From positions 28,850-92,849 of the forward strand of contig CAJTOK010000004.1 in NCBI GenBank assembly GCA_910577825.1: 64,000 bases of DNA, given 5' to 3'. Positions 38,007-47,464 of this stretch are shown in pieces. Position 1 is the stretch's first letter, and every line of letters begins with the position of its first letter. The translations under genes and the position numbers were made by a program. Source of the DNA: an uncultured Lachnospiraceae bacterium. Lineage in GTDB: Bacteria; Bacillota; Clostridia; Lachnospirales; Lachnospiraceae. The notes under the pieces are model-generated. The model searched no databases. It was not told the origin of the DNA and saw nothing but the letters and a program-made list of their open reading frames with translations.

Positions 38007-38922
38007 TTCCATCCCCTCCTATTACACGCATATAATATTCTTCAAGACTTGTTTCTACTACTGCAAGCTTTGTTATTACAACACCATTATCATATAAAAC
38101 CTGCCCGAACTGCTCCATGTTGCCAGGCAGGTCATATAAACTAATGCTTTTGCCAGGCATTACCTGGAAATTACTTGTTTCCAGTTCTTTCTCAAGAACC
38201 ATTGCAAGTTTATTTATATCTGTGCTTTCTATGGAAATATAGCTTTTACAATGCTCTTCTAGTTCTTCATGTGTAAGCATATCTTTAACTTCACCATTAT
38301 GGATTATAATATAATCGGTGGCTGTCTGGTATAACTCTGGCAGGTTATGGCTTGAAATCAAGATTGTTTTGTTCTCAAATTCCCTTAATCTTTTTAATAA
38401 GTTACGGATTTCTATTACACCAGAAGGGTCAAGTGCATTAATTGGTTCATCAAGCAATAGAAGTTCAGGGCTGCCAAGCAGTACAACTGCAATGCCAAGC
38501 CTTTGTTTCATGCCAAGTGAAAAATTCTTAACCTTTTTCTTTCCTGTGTCTTTAAGTCCTGTTAATTCCAGTAATTCATCTTCCAGTTCAAAATTAGGAA
38601 TCCCCCTCATAAGGCACTGGAAATGGATATTTTCCTTTGCGGTCATATTGCCTATTACCGCCGGGTATTCAATTAATGCCCCCATACGCCTGTTTGTATC
38701 CTTTAATCCGTCCTCCCTGCTTTTTCCAAATAATTCAACTGTACCATTAGTTGGAAAGCCAAGCCCTGCCACCATGCGCATAAGTGTAGTTTTGCCGGCA
38801 CCGTTTTTGCCAATAAGCCCGTAAATCCTGCCTTTTTCCAGCCTCAGGTTTACATTTTTTAATGCCCACTGGGAATTATAACGTTTAGAAAGATTTTTAA
38901 TCTCTAAAACTGAATTACCCAT
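37984..38922 (-). CDS. ABC transporter ATP-binding protein
   Basis: A 312-residue ATPase. Walker A GLIGKNGAGKTTLM, the signature FSLGMKQRLGIA and Walker B LLLLDEPINALDP are intact. The C-terminal extension is typical of BcrA/NatA-type exporters. With the permease and the two-component pair it likely exports or senses a membrane-active peptide or other antibiotic. Confidence 0.93.
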   Translation of the reverse strand: MGNSVLEIKNLSKRYNSQWALKNVNLRLEKGRIYGLIGKNGAGKTTLMRMVAGLGFPTNGTVELFGKSREDGLKDTNRRMGALIEYPAVIGNMTAKENIHFQCLMRGIPNFELEDELLELTGLKDTGKKKVKNFSLGMKQRLGIAVVLLGSPELLLLDEPINALDPSGVIEIRNLLKRLREFENKTILISSHNLPELYQTATDYIIIHNGEVKDMLTHEELEEHCKSYISIESTDINKLAMVLEKELETSNFQVMPGKSISLYDLPGNMEQFGQVLYDNGVVITKLAVVETSLEEYYMRVIGGDGNDGSVQE

Positions 38923-39057
38923 AAAACTTTTCCTCCCTGTTATTATCTTTTACTATTATTTTTTCTTACAAACCCATTATAAAAATAAAAGGTTTGGCAA
39001 AAGTTAAGAAAAAACATAAAAGGTAAAGAAAAGGTAAAGTTTTAAAAGAATAAAATT

Positions 39058-39729
39058 TTACTTTGCAAGCCGGTAGCCAAGCCCCCACACCGTTTCTATA
39101 TACTCTTTGCCGCCAGCTGCCCTGGCCTTATTCCTGATATTGCTTATATGTGTCTTAATTACATTATCATCACCAGAATATTCCTCTCCCCATATTGTTT
39201 CATAAAGGTTTGCCTTAGAAAAAACTTTATTAGGATATTTAATAAATAAGCTGGACATCTGGTATTCTTTTGCAGTAAGTACAAGTTCCTGCCCATTTAA
39301 TGTAACCACCTTCGCTTCTTCGTCAAGTACCAGTTCTTTATAAGAAATCTTTTTAGGCTGTTCTTTGCTGTTGTACCTTCTTATATTAGAAGCCACCCTT
39401 GCCACCATCTCTTCCAAATCAAAAGGCTTTGTAATATAGTCATCTGCACCTGCTGCCAGCAAATCAACCTTTGTCCTTACCATATCCTTTGCAGAAACCA
39501 CAATTACTGGTATGCTGCTAACCTTCCTGATATCTTTAAGAACCTCATCCCCGCTTTTATATGGCAGCATTAAATCCAGCAGTACCATTTCAAACTGTCC
39601 TTCTGTTAAAATATCTAATACATCAAGCCCGTTGTAAACAGAAACCGTTTCATACCCATTATCCTGCAAAGCCTGTGCCAGCAGCCTGTTTACATCCTTC
39701 TCATCTTCAATTATTAAAATACGTTCCAT
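39058..39729 (-). CDS. OmpR-family response regulator
   Basis: A 223-residue regulator: receiver domain with the acidic pair IIEDEKD, phospho-acceptor Asp in VLLDLMLPYKSG and Lys in YITKPFDLEE, then a winged-helix domain (TAKEYQMSSLF, VIKTHISNIRNK, VWGLGYRL). It should control the adjacent ABC genes. It lies 72 nt after the broken solute-binding gene. Confidence 0.95.
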   Translation of the reverse strand: MERILIIEDEKDVNRLLAQALQDNGYETVSVYNGLDVLDILTEGQFEMVLLDLMLPYKSGDEVLKDIRKVSSIPVIVVSAKDMVRTKVDLLAAGADDYITKPFDLEEMVARVASNIRRYNSKEQPKKISYKELVLDEEAKVVTLNGQELVLTAKEYQMSSLFIKYPNKVFSKANLYETIWGEEYSGDDNVIKTHISNIRNKARAAGGKEYIETVWGLGYRLAK

Positions 39730-39801
39730 AAAACCTGTCCTGCTTCCTTATCAATATACCTGCCTGGCATAACAGAAAAATCATATTATAATGTTATGGC
39801 A

Positions 39802-41976
39802 TTATGAATTTTCACTTACATAAACTGACACCCTGCTCTGTATTATCCCTGCCGCCTCTTTAGCTGTTTTATCACCTGAATAAACAGGCTTTATTTCCTC
39901 TTTAATTATTTCAGATATCTCATCACCGCTCTGCCCAAAATCTACTTCTTTTCCTATCCTGCCAAGCATGCCACGGAATATATCCATCTGTTCTTTAGTA
40001 TATGGTTTTAAAGTAATTTTAAAATCACCATAATTATATGAATAATTAGTTAAAGGGACAACCTTTGTACCATCATCATCTGTATATTCCTTAGTTGCCA
40101 TAGCATATTCTATTTTTTTATCCATAGCATCCTGCCTTACAGGAAAACCACTTGACATAAACTCTGACTTCTGGAATTTATATGTATACAGCCTGCGTAA
40201 AAATTTCCATGCACCCTCTTTATCACTGCATTTTTCAGAAATGGCAAAACACATCCCTGATGGCAATATAGCTAATTTATTATCTTTATCTGATGAAGGA
40301 TAACTAAGTATATTATATCCGCCCTGGCTTTTAAAAAGCTTTTCATTAATCTGTATATCTGAAAAATCATACATCTCCATTGATTTTAATAAAAGCCTGC
40401 CTTTTTTAATAAGCCCGTACGATTCATCATTACTTGATACCGTTACCCCGTCAGAACCGCCTGATGACATTATATAACTGTCATCTGATGATTCATCAAA
40501 CTCATTATCCTTGAAATTCTTTGAAAATTCAATCATATTTATAAATTCTTCTGAATCAAGATTTACTTCCCCTGTATCATAATTAATAAAGTCCTTCATC
40601 TGCGTACTAAGCATATTGTCTACAAACCATTCACTTGTCATATTATACATAAATGAACTGCCCTCAGGCATATCATTATATATTCTTTCCATATCTTCAT
40701 ATGACCAGCCTTCCATATCCCCAAATATTTTTTTAGGGCCTGCAAAAGCATCTATCCTGAATGAAACTGGAAGATAATATAACTTTCCATTATGGTCAAG
40801 GGTTGCAAGCACTGTATCTATAAAATCCTCTTTTTTAATCATATCATCTTTCTCTATAATAGGATATAAATCTGCAAGAAATCCTTTTTTAATATAAAGT
40901 TCTTTTGGCATATAACCTATATCTATAATATCTGGTATTTTGCCTGCTGCTATATCAAGACTCATCTGCCCTGCCGGGTCTTCATATGTACTATAATCTT
41001 TCACTTCAATATGGTAATCATTATCTGTTTTATTAAATTCCAGTATTTCTTTTTTTACATCCATATCAATATAATTTGTTGCAAGTGTAAATATCTTCTT
41101 TTGTTTTATATCTGAATATTTCTTTTTGCTGATTGTAGCAATTTCAATATCCGCTGATACTCCATCTGCCTCTGCACCAGAATAACCAGCAACTGTATTT
41201 AAAACAAAAAAGCTCCCGTCTTCCAGCTGGGTAAAACCAGATATACTGTCCCCGTCAATATTAACATTTACCCAGTTAAACACAAGCTCTGCCTGCCCTT
41301 TTTTAAAGTCAAATTCATACAGGCAGTCACCATTATTTAAATATACATTGCCATTTACTGCTTCTTTTACATTATTAATATTATATATATTATTATCTCC
41401 AAGGCTGGAAGGCTTGCCAGTCTTTCCAGTATCTAAATCAAGTTCTGATATGCCAGGGCGGCCTGTATTTTCCATATCAGATAAAATATAGGTTTTGCCA
41501 TTATTTGCTGTAAACAGGCTGTCTATATAATTATCAAATTCAAATGTCTTACTGGCAGAACCATCTTTATTAAATATATAAACTTTTTTATCAAAATAAA
41601 CAATTAACTTTCCATCTAAAAAAATAACATTATCCCCAAGATAAAAATCTTCACTGTCTTTTTTATCCAGCTGGATTTTAACACGGCCGGAAGCATTCCC
41701 TGTTCCGTCAACTTCCATTATATAATACTGTATTTTCCTTTTTCCTGTCTTTCTATTATAATCCTGTATATAAGTAAGCATATGCAGGCTGTTTCCATCG
41801 TCTGCAAACAGGCCGCCTGCACATTCATTATTTTTAAGCCCGTTTATTTTTATCTTATCAAATTTATCACTGCCACCAGAATATTGTAAAAGATAATTTT
41901 CTGAAGAATTAACCTGGTAATCCTTTCCATAATCAATATCAGAACATGTCATATATACATTTCCATCTGTGACATC
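39802..41976 (-). pseudogene. extracellular solute-binding lipoprotein, 3' fragment split by IS
   Basis: About 724 codons. The first ~300 residues are beta-rich with repeated blades (SSENYLLQYSGG, NGKTYILSD, NGNVYLNNGD), like a propeller. The remainder is a family-1 substrate-binding fold (LDIAAGKIPDIIDIGYMP, LYYLPVSFRIDAFAGPK, GAWKFLRRLYT). The frame runs into the right end of the IS605-type element. Joining it to the fragment at 43751-43996 gives one in-frame protein of about 806 residues with a lipoprotein signal. No start with a ribosome site is present here, so expression is doubtful. Original substrate unknown. Confidence 0.85.
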
Positions 41977-42110
41977 CTCCCCCACCTAAAGAGGTGAGGG
42001 CTTCCTTTAGCATAAAGCTAACAGTCGGTTCTCGTTCGATAGTACTATTGTACTAAGCATAAGCGAGCTAACCCCGTGTGTCCCACGGTTTTTATGTATT
42101 GGCTATACGT
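41977..42110 (-). ncRNA. putative omega-RNA (TnpB guide RNA) scaffold
   Basis: The stretch from the tnpB 3' end to the element's right end is non-coding and structured (ACCGTGGG start, hairpins, CCTCACCT-AGGTGGGGG at the end). In IS605-type elements this region gives the omega-RNA, whose guide is the DNA just outside the right end. Here the guide would be solute-binding-gene sequence starting near 41976. Inferred from family knowledge. Confidence 0.55.
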
Positions 42111-43209
42111 TTACAATACGCATACCCTCATTTTTGATATTTATTGCGGCATTTATATCCCTGTCGTGATGAGTGCCACACTTCGGACAATCCCATGCAC
42201 GAATACTAAAATTTTTAGTTGCCGTGTTTTTGTAACCACAAACACTACAAGTCTGGCTGCTTGCGAAAAATTTATCAACTTTTACAAGTTTTTTGCCTGA
42301 TTCTTCAAGTTTGTACTGCAAGAATGTTACAAATGTCCCCCAGCCATTATCAGCAACAGACTTACCAAAATTTAAGCATTGTGCCATAGCTTTCATATCA
42401 AGATTTTCTATACACACGCAATCAAAAGCATTGGCTATCTGCCTTGACTGTTTATGCAAAAAATTTTTTCTTTGATTAGCTGCTTTCTCGTGCATTTTAG
42501 CTACTCTGATACGCTGTTTATTACGGTTTTTAGAGCCTTTCTGCATAAGTGACAATTTACGTTGTTCACGTTTCAGCTTTTTCTCGGCATTTCTGTAGTA
42601 TCCTGGATACGCAGGTTCATTGCCGTTACTGTCTTTGTATAGTTCGTGCATTGAAAAATCCAATCCTAAAAAGTTATGCAAATCCTGTTCTTGTACTTGG
42701 TTTTCGTACTCAAACAGAATACTTGCATAATATTTTCCACTTGGATTTTGGCTTATCGTAACAGACTTTAATTTATAACCAGATGGTATCTGACGATGTT
42801 GTTTTAACTTTACAAACCCAATTTTAGGCAATTTAATACAGCCGTTCTCAATAGATACAGAACCCTTTTGGTTATTTGTAGTGTACGAATTTCTGTTTTT
42901 GTGTTTTGATTTGAATTTCGGAAATCCGGCTTTAGGGCTTTTGAAAAAATTGTTATACGCTTTTTGCAGGTTCATTTGTGCGTTGGCAAGTGCCAGACTG
43001 TCAACCTCTTTAAGCCACCCAAATTCTGCCTTATATTGTGCGGGAGTATTGTTTAGCTTTTGTTTGGTTTCTTCATAATACTTAATTTTATCTGACAGCA
43101 TTTTATTATAGATAAATCTGACGCAACCAAATGTCCTGGCAAACAAAATCTTTTGCCCGGCGTTCGGATATATTCTGAATTTATATGCTTTGTTTGCCAT
43201 TATTTTCAC
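42103..43209 (-). CDS. tnpB: TnpB RNA-guided endonuclease (IS605 OrfB)
   Basis: A 368-residue TnpB. The N-terminal AYKFRIYPNAGQKILFARTF is typical. RuvC catalytic residues appear intact: Asp in FLGLDFSMHEL, Glu in VCIENLDMKAMAQ and Asp in HHDRDINAAINI. The zinc finger is CSVCGYKN...CPKCG. It overlaps tnpA by 4 nt. TnpB cuts DNA next to a TAM using the omega-RNA and favours retention of the element. Confidence 0.95.
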   Translation of the reverse strand: MKIMANKAYKFRIYPNAGQKILFARTFGCVRFIYNKMLSDKIKYYEETKQKLNNTPAQYKAEFGWLKEVDSLALANAQMNLQKAYNNFFKSPKAGFPKFKSKHKNRNSYTTNNQKGSVSIENGCIKLPKIGFVKLKQHRQIPSGYKLKSVTISQNPSGKYYASILFEYENQVQEQDLHNFLGLDFSMHELYKDSNGNEPAYPGYYRNAEKKLKREQRKLSLMQKGSKNRNKQRIRVAKMHEKAANQRKNFLHKQSRQIANAFDCVCIENLDMKAMAQCLNFGKSVADNGWGTFVTFLQYKLEESGKKLVKVDKFFASSQTCSVCGYKNTATKNFSIRAWDCPKCGTHHDRDINAAINIKNEGMRIVNV

Positions 43210-43622
43210 CTCTTTTTTTGCCTGTTTTCTTGTCCTTGTGTTTCAATATATTTCTTAATTACTTCAATAGGTGCTCCGCCTGTTGTAAGCAAGCAAAAAC
43301 TTTGACTCCAAAAATATTCTTTCCATAGCTTTTGTCTTATTTGCGGAAATTCTTTCTTCAAAAGCCTGCTGCTTGCACTTTTGTATGCATTTATGAATTT
43401 GCTTATTTCACTTTTGGGGTGAGCCTTGAACAGAATATGCACATGGTCTTTATCATGATTCCATTCCTGCAAGGTTATATTGTAATTTGGCGAAATATAC
43501 CCAAATATTTCTTTAGCTCTGTCAGAAATTTCATCATCGAATACTTTTCTTCTATATTTCACAACGAGTACAAGATGATAGTATAACAAAAATACCGAAT
43601 GAGCATTGTTATCTAGTTCCAT
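43206..43622 (-). CDS. tnpA: IS200-type Y1 transposase TnpA
   Basis: A 138-residue HUH single-strand transposase. The HUH motif is HVHILFK and the catalytic Tyr is in VIKKYIETQ. It excises and inserts the element as single-stranded DNA next to a short target motif. Full length with intact catalytic residues, so the element may be active. Confidence 0.95.
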   Translation of the reverse strand: MELDNNAHSVFLLYYHLVLVVKYRRKVFDDEISDRAKEIFGYISPNYNITLQEWNHDKDHVHILFKAHPKSEISKFINAYKSASSRLLKKEFPQIRQKLWKEYFWSQSFCLLTTGGAPIEVIKKYIETQGQENRQKKR

Positions 43623-43750
43623 AAGTCTATCAGCCTTTCCTGTTTTTCGACTGATTTTATTGTAATATATTATTTTCTATTTGTCAAGAACTACAACAGG
43701 ACGCAATTCATCCCACCACTTTAGAAGTGGGGGACTTCTTGCTACAATAG

Positions 43751-43996
43751 GTTAAAACATGACTTGCCAATGGAATCCATTTTTATATTGCCAAGCTCTT
43801 TAAAAGAAGCATCATACACATACTCTGGCTTTTCCTCACTAACAGTTTCCTTGCTTTCTTTTTTACTACATGCCGTAAATAAAACCGCTGGCACAAACGC
43901 CATAACAGATATTAAAAACATTATAAATGCTTTTTTAATACCCCTTTTGCTGGAAACATCTAAAGCATTATTAATAATAAAATTAATTTTTCCCAT
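43751..43996 (-). pseudogene. solute-binding lipoprotein, 5' fragment (signal peptide and start)
   Basis: About 80 codons from ATG 43996 (AGGAGG upstream). A basic N-terminus is followed by a hydrophobic segment and VLFTACSKKES, a lipobox with the lipidated Cys near residue 43. The frame continues to TTTTAAC at the IS left end and stops two codons inside the element. Belongs with 39802-41976. The remaining product would be a short lipopeptide. Confidence 0.85.
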
Positions 43997-44148
43997 GATA
44001 TTTTACCTCCTGATATAAATAATTTTAATATATATCCTTCCGGAATATAACATGGGTATTATTATAACACTAAATTTCCAAATAAACTTTAAGGCTTCTT
44101 TTTGATTTTCTTACAATTTTCTGACATGCCAGTACCAGTCATAAAATA

Positions 44149-44328
44149 CTAAGCTTTTTTTCTGCGATTTCTATGCACCACTGAACTTTTAAATGCTTTC
44201 ATCATAGCTGGTGATAACTCCATGCAATTCTCATCAAAAATTATAGGACTTTCTTTTGCTTCTTCAACTTCTTTAAGCTGTTCTTCTGTAGGTTTCTGGC
44301 CATTTTCAATAATTAACGTCCTGGTCAT
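44149..44328 (-). CDS. BrnA-like antitoxin
   Basis: A 59-residue protein starting at ATG 44328 (AAAGGGGG 7 nt upstream). It contains ENGQKPTEEQLKEVEEAKE and ELSPAMMKAFKSSVVHRNRRKK. It overlaps the BrnT gene by 23 nt and lies downstream of it, the normal toxin-first order of brnTA. It is short for BrnA, so the assignment rests partly on position. Confidence 0.65.
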   Translation of the reverse strand: MTRTLIIENGQKPTEEQLKEVEEAKESPIIFDENCMELSPAMMKAFKSSVVHRNRRKKA

Positions 44329-44584
44329 AATAAAGCCCCCTTTCTGCATTTGTTGCAAGTCTTGCTGAAATTAACCTGATTGTATCTTTTCTTTCTGTAA
44401 ACACCACAAACAATACATCCCCTACTTTGCCTATTGCAATATACCTGTCCTCATCAACACTATGTTCAAAATCAAACATTTCTATATAATAAGGGTCATT
44501 AAAAACATATACTGCTGTTTCAAAGGAAATTTTATGTTTTTCTTTATTTATGATGTTTTTATTTTCATCCCACTCAAATTTCAT
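44306..44584 (-). CDS. brnT: BrnT-family toxin (DUF497)
   Basis: A 92-residue BrnT. FEWDENKNIINKEKHKISF at the N-terminus, DEDRYIAIGKVGDVLFVVFTER in the middle and RLISARLATNAERGLYY at the end define the family. It is an RNase toxin of the RelE-like fold. The antitoxin overlaps its 3' end. Confidence 0.9.
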   Translation of the reverse strand: MKFEWDENKNIINKEKHKISFETAVYVFNDPYYIEMFDFEHSVDEDRYIAIGKVGDVLFVVFTERKDTIRLISARLATNAERGLYYDQDVNY

Positions 44585-44656
44585 TTTAATGAACCTTCTT
44601 AAACTATTTCTATGCTAATAGTATATCATCAATTAGTATTTTCATCAATTATATTT

Positions 44657-45259
44657 TCAATCCTTCTCCCCCTTCCTGCACATTATCCTGCAAAAAAACA
44701 CAGCCACTATTGTACTAACTATAGTTGCAAGAAGTCCCGGAAGCACAACAGCGGCTGGATTTACAGAACCATACTGGCTTCTGTATGCAATTACATTTAC
44801 CGGGATAAGCTGCAGGGAAGAAATATTAATAACCAGAAATGTGCACATTTCATCTGAAGCTTTTTTGGTTTCATTACTGCCTGTACGCTCCCTTTCTAAT
44901 ATGGCAAACTCTTTCATTGCTTTAAGCCCCATAGGTGTAGCCGCCCATCCAAGCCCAAGTATATTCGCTATAATATTGGCAGCTATATATTCATTAACTT
45001 TGTGCCCTTCTGGTATACGTGGAAAGAGAAACCTTAAAACCGGGCCAAGCTTACGTGTAAGCACATCTAAAAGCCCGGAACGCCTTGCAATTTCTATAAG
45101 CCCTGTCCATAGTGCCATTATGCCAAGCATTGTTATTGCAAGAGAAACTGCCTCACCTGCACTGTCAATAGCTGCATTGCTTAATGCTTCAACCTCACCT
45201 GTAATAATGCCAAAGCTTAATCCTATAAGTATCATAAATCCCCAAAGCTTATTAAGCAT
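44657..45259 (-). CDS. spmA: spore maturation protein A
   Basis: A 200-residue membrane protein of the nucleoside-recognition (Gate) family: TGEVEALSNAAIDSAGEAV, LWTGLIEIARRSGLLD, and AANILGLGWAATPMGLKAM are SpmA landmarks. It contributes to spore core dehydration. spmB normally follows in the same operon but is absent here; the BrnT locus lies in its place. Confidence 0.93.
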   Translation of the reverse strand: MLNKLWGFMILIGLSFGIITGEVEALSNAAIDSAGEAVSLAITMLGIMALWTGLIEIARRSGLLDVLTRKLGPVLRFLFPRIPEGHKVNEYIAANIIANILGLGWAATPMGLKAMKEFAILERERTGSNETKKASDEMCTFLVINISSLQLIPVNVIAYRSQYGSVNPAAVVLPGLLATIVSTIVAVFFCRIMCRKGEKD

Positions 45260-45377
45260 AGAAAACCTCCATAGCCAAATCCAGGCTCTTTACCTGGTAT
45301 ATACTTTTAAAACAGGATATGATACTTTTAAAACCTTTATGAATATTTTACGGACGTATAAAAACTATTGCAATAAC

Positions 45378-45804
45378 CTATTTTATTTTCACAGTCTGCG
45401 CAATCTGGATTGCTTCATCTTTTGAAAATTCCTTTGCAGATAATGCAAGGTAGTATGCTTCTGGTCCATTTTCTTTTACAAATTAAATTAACTGTTATTT
45501 CTTCTTTTCCTTCCAGCTTTACTACAACCCGTTCCTTTCCTGCGTCTGTCCTGTTATAGCCTTTTTTAATATCCTGTTCCAGGTTTTCTATATTATAACT
45601 GGCAGGTGCTTTATTCCAGAAACCGGCAGGACTTGTTATCTTCCATGGAAAAACCAGAAAGAAAAAAGGTATCATCCATAAAAATATTATATATTTCCTG
45701 GGTATATGCACTATATTAAATACAGCCCTTATAATAAAAATAACAACAATTACAAAAGATGCCTGCAATCCCATTAATCCTAAGCATATTATAAAATCCC
45801 CCAT
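45378..45804 (-). pseudogene. decayed BlaR1/MecR1-like M56 membrane protein
   Basis: The first ~65 residues have two membrane helices as at the front of M56 sensors (HIPRKYIIFLWMIPFFFLVFPW). The peptidase core is missing. A tail domain then begins (ERVVVKLEGKEEITVNLI), but a frameshift near 45480 diverts the frame. The other frame continues as VKENGPEAYYLALSAKEF...AIQIAQTVKIK and stops at 45378. This looks like an internal deletion plus a frameshift, so no functional sensor protease is left. It follows blaI by 24 nt. Confidence 0.7.
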
Positions 45805-45828
45805 ACCTGTCCCCTTTCTTTTTATTTT

Positions 45829-46197
45829 CTAGCCAGCATCATTAATCCCATCACCAATAATTCTTTTTAACTCATTAACCTCCTCCTTACTTAATTTTTT
45901 TCTTGAACAAAATGCTGCAACAAAGCCTGGCAGCGACCCTTCAAATGCCTCATCTACAAACTGCTCACTTTGTACTGCACGGAACTTATCATAAGAAACC
46001 CGTGATATTACAGTTCCTTTGTCATTTTCAAAAATACCCTTTCCACAAAGACGCTTTAAAACTGTATAAGTTGTTGACTTCTTCCAGCCAAGCTCCTTAT
46101 CACAAAGTTTTGCAAGTTCCCCTGATTTTATAGGTTCATTATCCCAGACCAGTGATGCAAACTTCATTTCAACCTCACCTAACCTGTATTCTGCCAT
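45829..46197 (-). CDS. blaI: BlaI/MecI/CopY-family repressor
   Basis: A 122-residue winged-helix repressor: RLGEVEMKFASLVWDNEPIKSGEL, KKSTTYTVLKRLCGKGIFEND, and a C-terminal dimerisation helix (KLSKEEVNELKRIIGD). It should bind the TACA/TGTA-type operators just upstream. Its normal inducer-sensing partner BlaR1 is decayed here. Confidence 0.92.
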   Translation of the reverse strand: MAEYRLGEVEMKFASLVWDNEPIKSGELAKLCDKELGWKKSTTYTVLKRLCGKGIFENDKGTVISRVSYDKFRAVQSEQFVDEAFEGSLPGFVAAFCSRKKLSKEEVNELKRIIGDGINDAG

Positions 46198-46213
46198 TAT
46201 TTCCTCCTTTCAT

Positions 46214-46262
46214 TCTACATTATGTAGACCTTATTATATTTTAATATTCTACACTATGTAGA
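46214..46262. promoter_or_regulatory. two BlaI-type operators flanking the blaI -10
   Basis: TCTACATTATGTAGA (46214-46228, perfect) and TCTACACTATGTAGA (46248-46262, one mismatched pair) are 34 bp apart. A TATAAT-like box lies between them. This fits autoregulation of blaI. Confidence 0.75.
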
Positions 46263-46275
46263 CTATAATGTCAAT

Positions 46276-46310
46276 AAAAAAATGCAGGTATGTACCTGCA
46301 TTTTTTTATT
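46276..46310. terminator. terminator of the acyltransferase gene
   Basis: AAAAATGCAGGTA-TG-TACCTGCATTTTTTT hairpin, bidirectional in form, between the acyltransferase end and the blaI promoter. Confidence 0.8.
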
Positions 46311-46363
46311 ATAAAATTTTTCTGTATTGCCTTTTATCCCCTGCAATTACCGCTGTAAATATT

Positions 46364-47464
46364 TTATATATTGTGCTTTTTAAATAAAATCCACTTATAC
46401 TTATTAAATACTTTAGCCAGTATAATGTAAAAGGTGTATACCACTGTTCCACATGCAAATACTCCAGATGACCAGATAGAAACTTTTAAAATAAACCTGT
46501 ATGGGTTGTTGTACAACAATGTAATCCAGTCCTGTGTATCCCAGATACTATAAAAAAATCCATTATCATGCAGCAAATAAACCATAAATGTTGCACTGCC
46601 AATGTAATTAACGAATTTATTCTGGGGAACTTTTATTCTTCTGAATATTTCAAACAAACATACACCAATAATAATTACAATAATACTGTAATTTGGAAAT
46701 TCTGAAACACTCTGGATAAAAATATCTTCTGTTTTGCTCCGTATATAATTTTCTATATTATTTTTTGTATTATTATAAGCAGATAAAACCACAAAAAAAT
46801 ACGTTATAATAATAGCCAGTAAAAATACGTATGTACGTAATTTACTTAATGGTTCATACTTCTTCAGATACCCTCCAAGTGCATAAAGAAATACTCCGTT
46901 TAATAATATCCTGAGCTTTGGCATCAGCCCGTCTGCTAACGTGCCCGTCCATCCAAACTGTGTAAGTGCAAAAACAACTATAAGAAATGTTATATATCCC
47001 CTGTTATCACTTTTTTCTAAAAAACCATTCAAAAACAGGACTGCTATAAGTATTACCAGATAATAATACCCTGCAAACCATGACATTGAATTAAAAACCT
47101 GTATATTAACCAGGTTAAGAAATGTATTACCCCCACCCATGCGGAAACATACTGCTGAAGCTATTGTTAAAACCACTGAAGCAAATCCTAACTGGCACAA
47201 CAGCTTTTTTGAAATTTTTGTTATATTGATATTTTTTCCTTTTTCACACATAAAATATCCAGAAATTAATATAAATATAACATTTCCTATAATCCCAAAT
47301 GTGTCCATTATATCAAGGAGTAACAGTTTCTTATAAAATACCGGGTTATTAAACAAACCATTCCCAAGCCTTTCCATTGACCCTCTGTCTGTAAGCTGCG
47401 GCTTCACGCAATGGATTATTATATGATACAAAATAATCATAAACATTGCAGCAATACGCAGCAC
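46364..47464 (-). CDS. membrane acyltransferase family 3 protein
   Basis: About 366 residues with ten or so membrane helices, starting LRIAAMFMIILYHIIIHC, the hallmark of OafA/Acyltransferase_3 enzymes that O-acetylate cell-surface sugars. The His in LYHIIIH is the conserved catalytic one. The annotated GTG at 47464 drops about ten expected residues (KKARSSNIEV), which are in frame upstream. The nearest ATG with a good site (AGGAG, then ATG 47502) hits TAA after three codons in another frame, so a one-base deletion near the start is likely. Possibly a damaged gene. Confidence 0.75.
   Translation of the reverse strand: MLRIAAMFMIILYHIIIHCVKPQLTDRGSMERLGNGLFNNPVFYKKLLLLDIMDTFGIIGNVIFILISGYFMCEKGKNINITKISKKLLCQLGFASVVLTIASAVCFRMGGGNTFLNLVNIQVFNSMSWFAGYYYLVILIAVLFLNGFLEKSDNRGYITFLIVVFALTQFGWTGTLADGLMPKLRILLNGVFLYALGGYLKKYEPLSKLRTYVFLLAIIITYFFVVLSAYNNTKNNIENYIRSKTEDIFIQSVSEFPNYSIIVIIIGVCLFEIFRRIKVPQNKFVNYIGSATFMVYLLHDNGFFYSIWDTQDWITLLYNNPYRFILKVSIWSSGVFACGTVVYTFYIILAKVFNKYKWILFKKHNI

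Larger units (their letters stand above)
41977..43750 (-). mobile_element. IS200/IS605-family element with tnpA and tnpB
   Basis: About 1774 bp. Left end (43750) reads CTATTGTAGCAAGAAG on the minus strand, followed by a subterminal hairpin (CCCCCACTTC...GTGGTGGG). The right end has CCTCACCTCTTTAGGTGGGGG close to 41977. It has no terminal inverted repeats and no target duplication, as usual for the family. The 5' flank is TTTTAAC. An identical left end (45 nt visible) begins at 63956. The right boundary is uncertain by a few bases (41973-41979). Confidence 0.9.
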
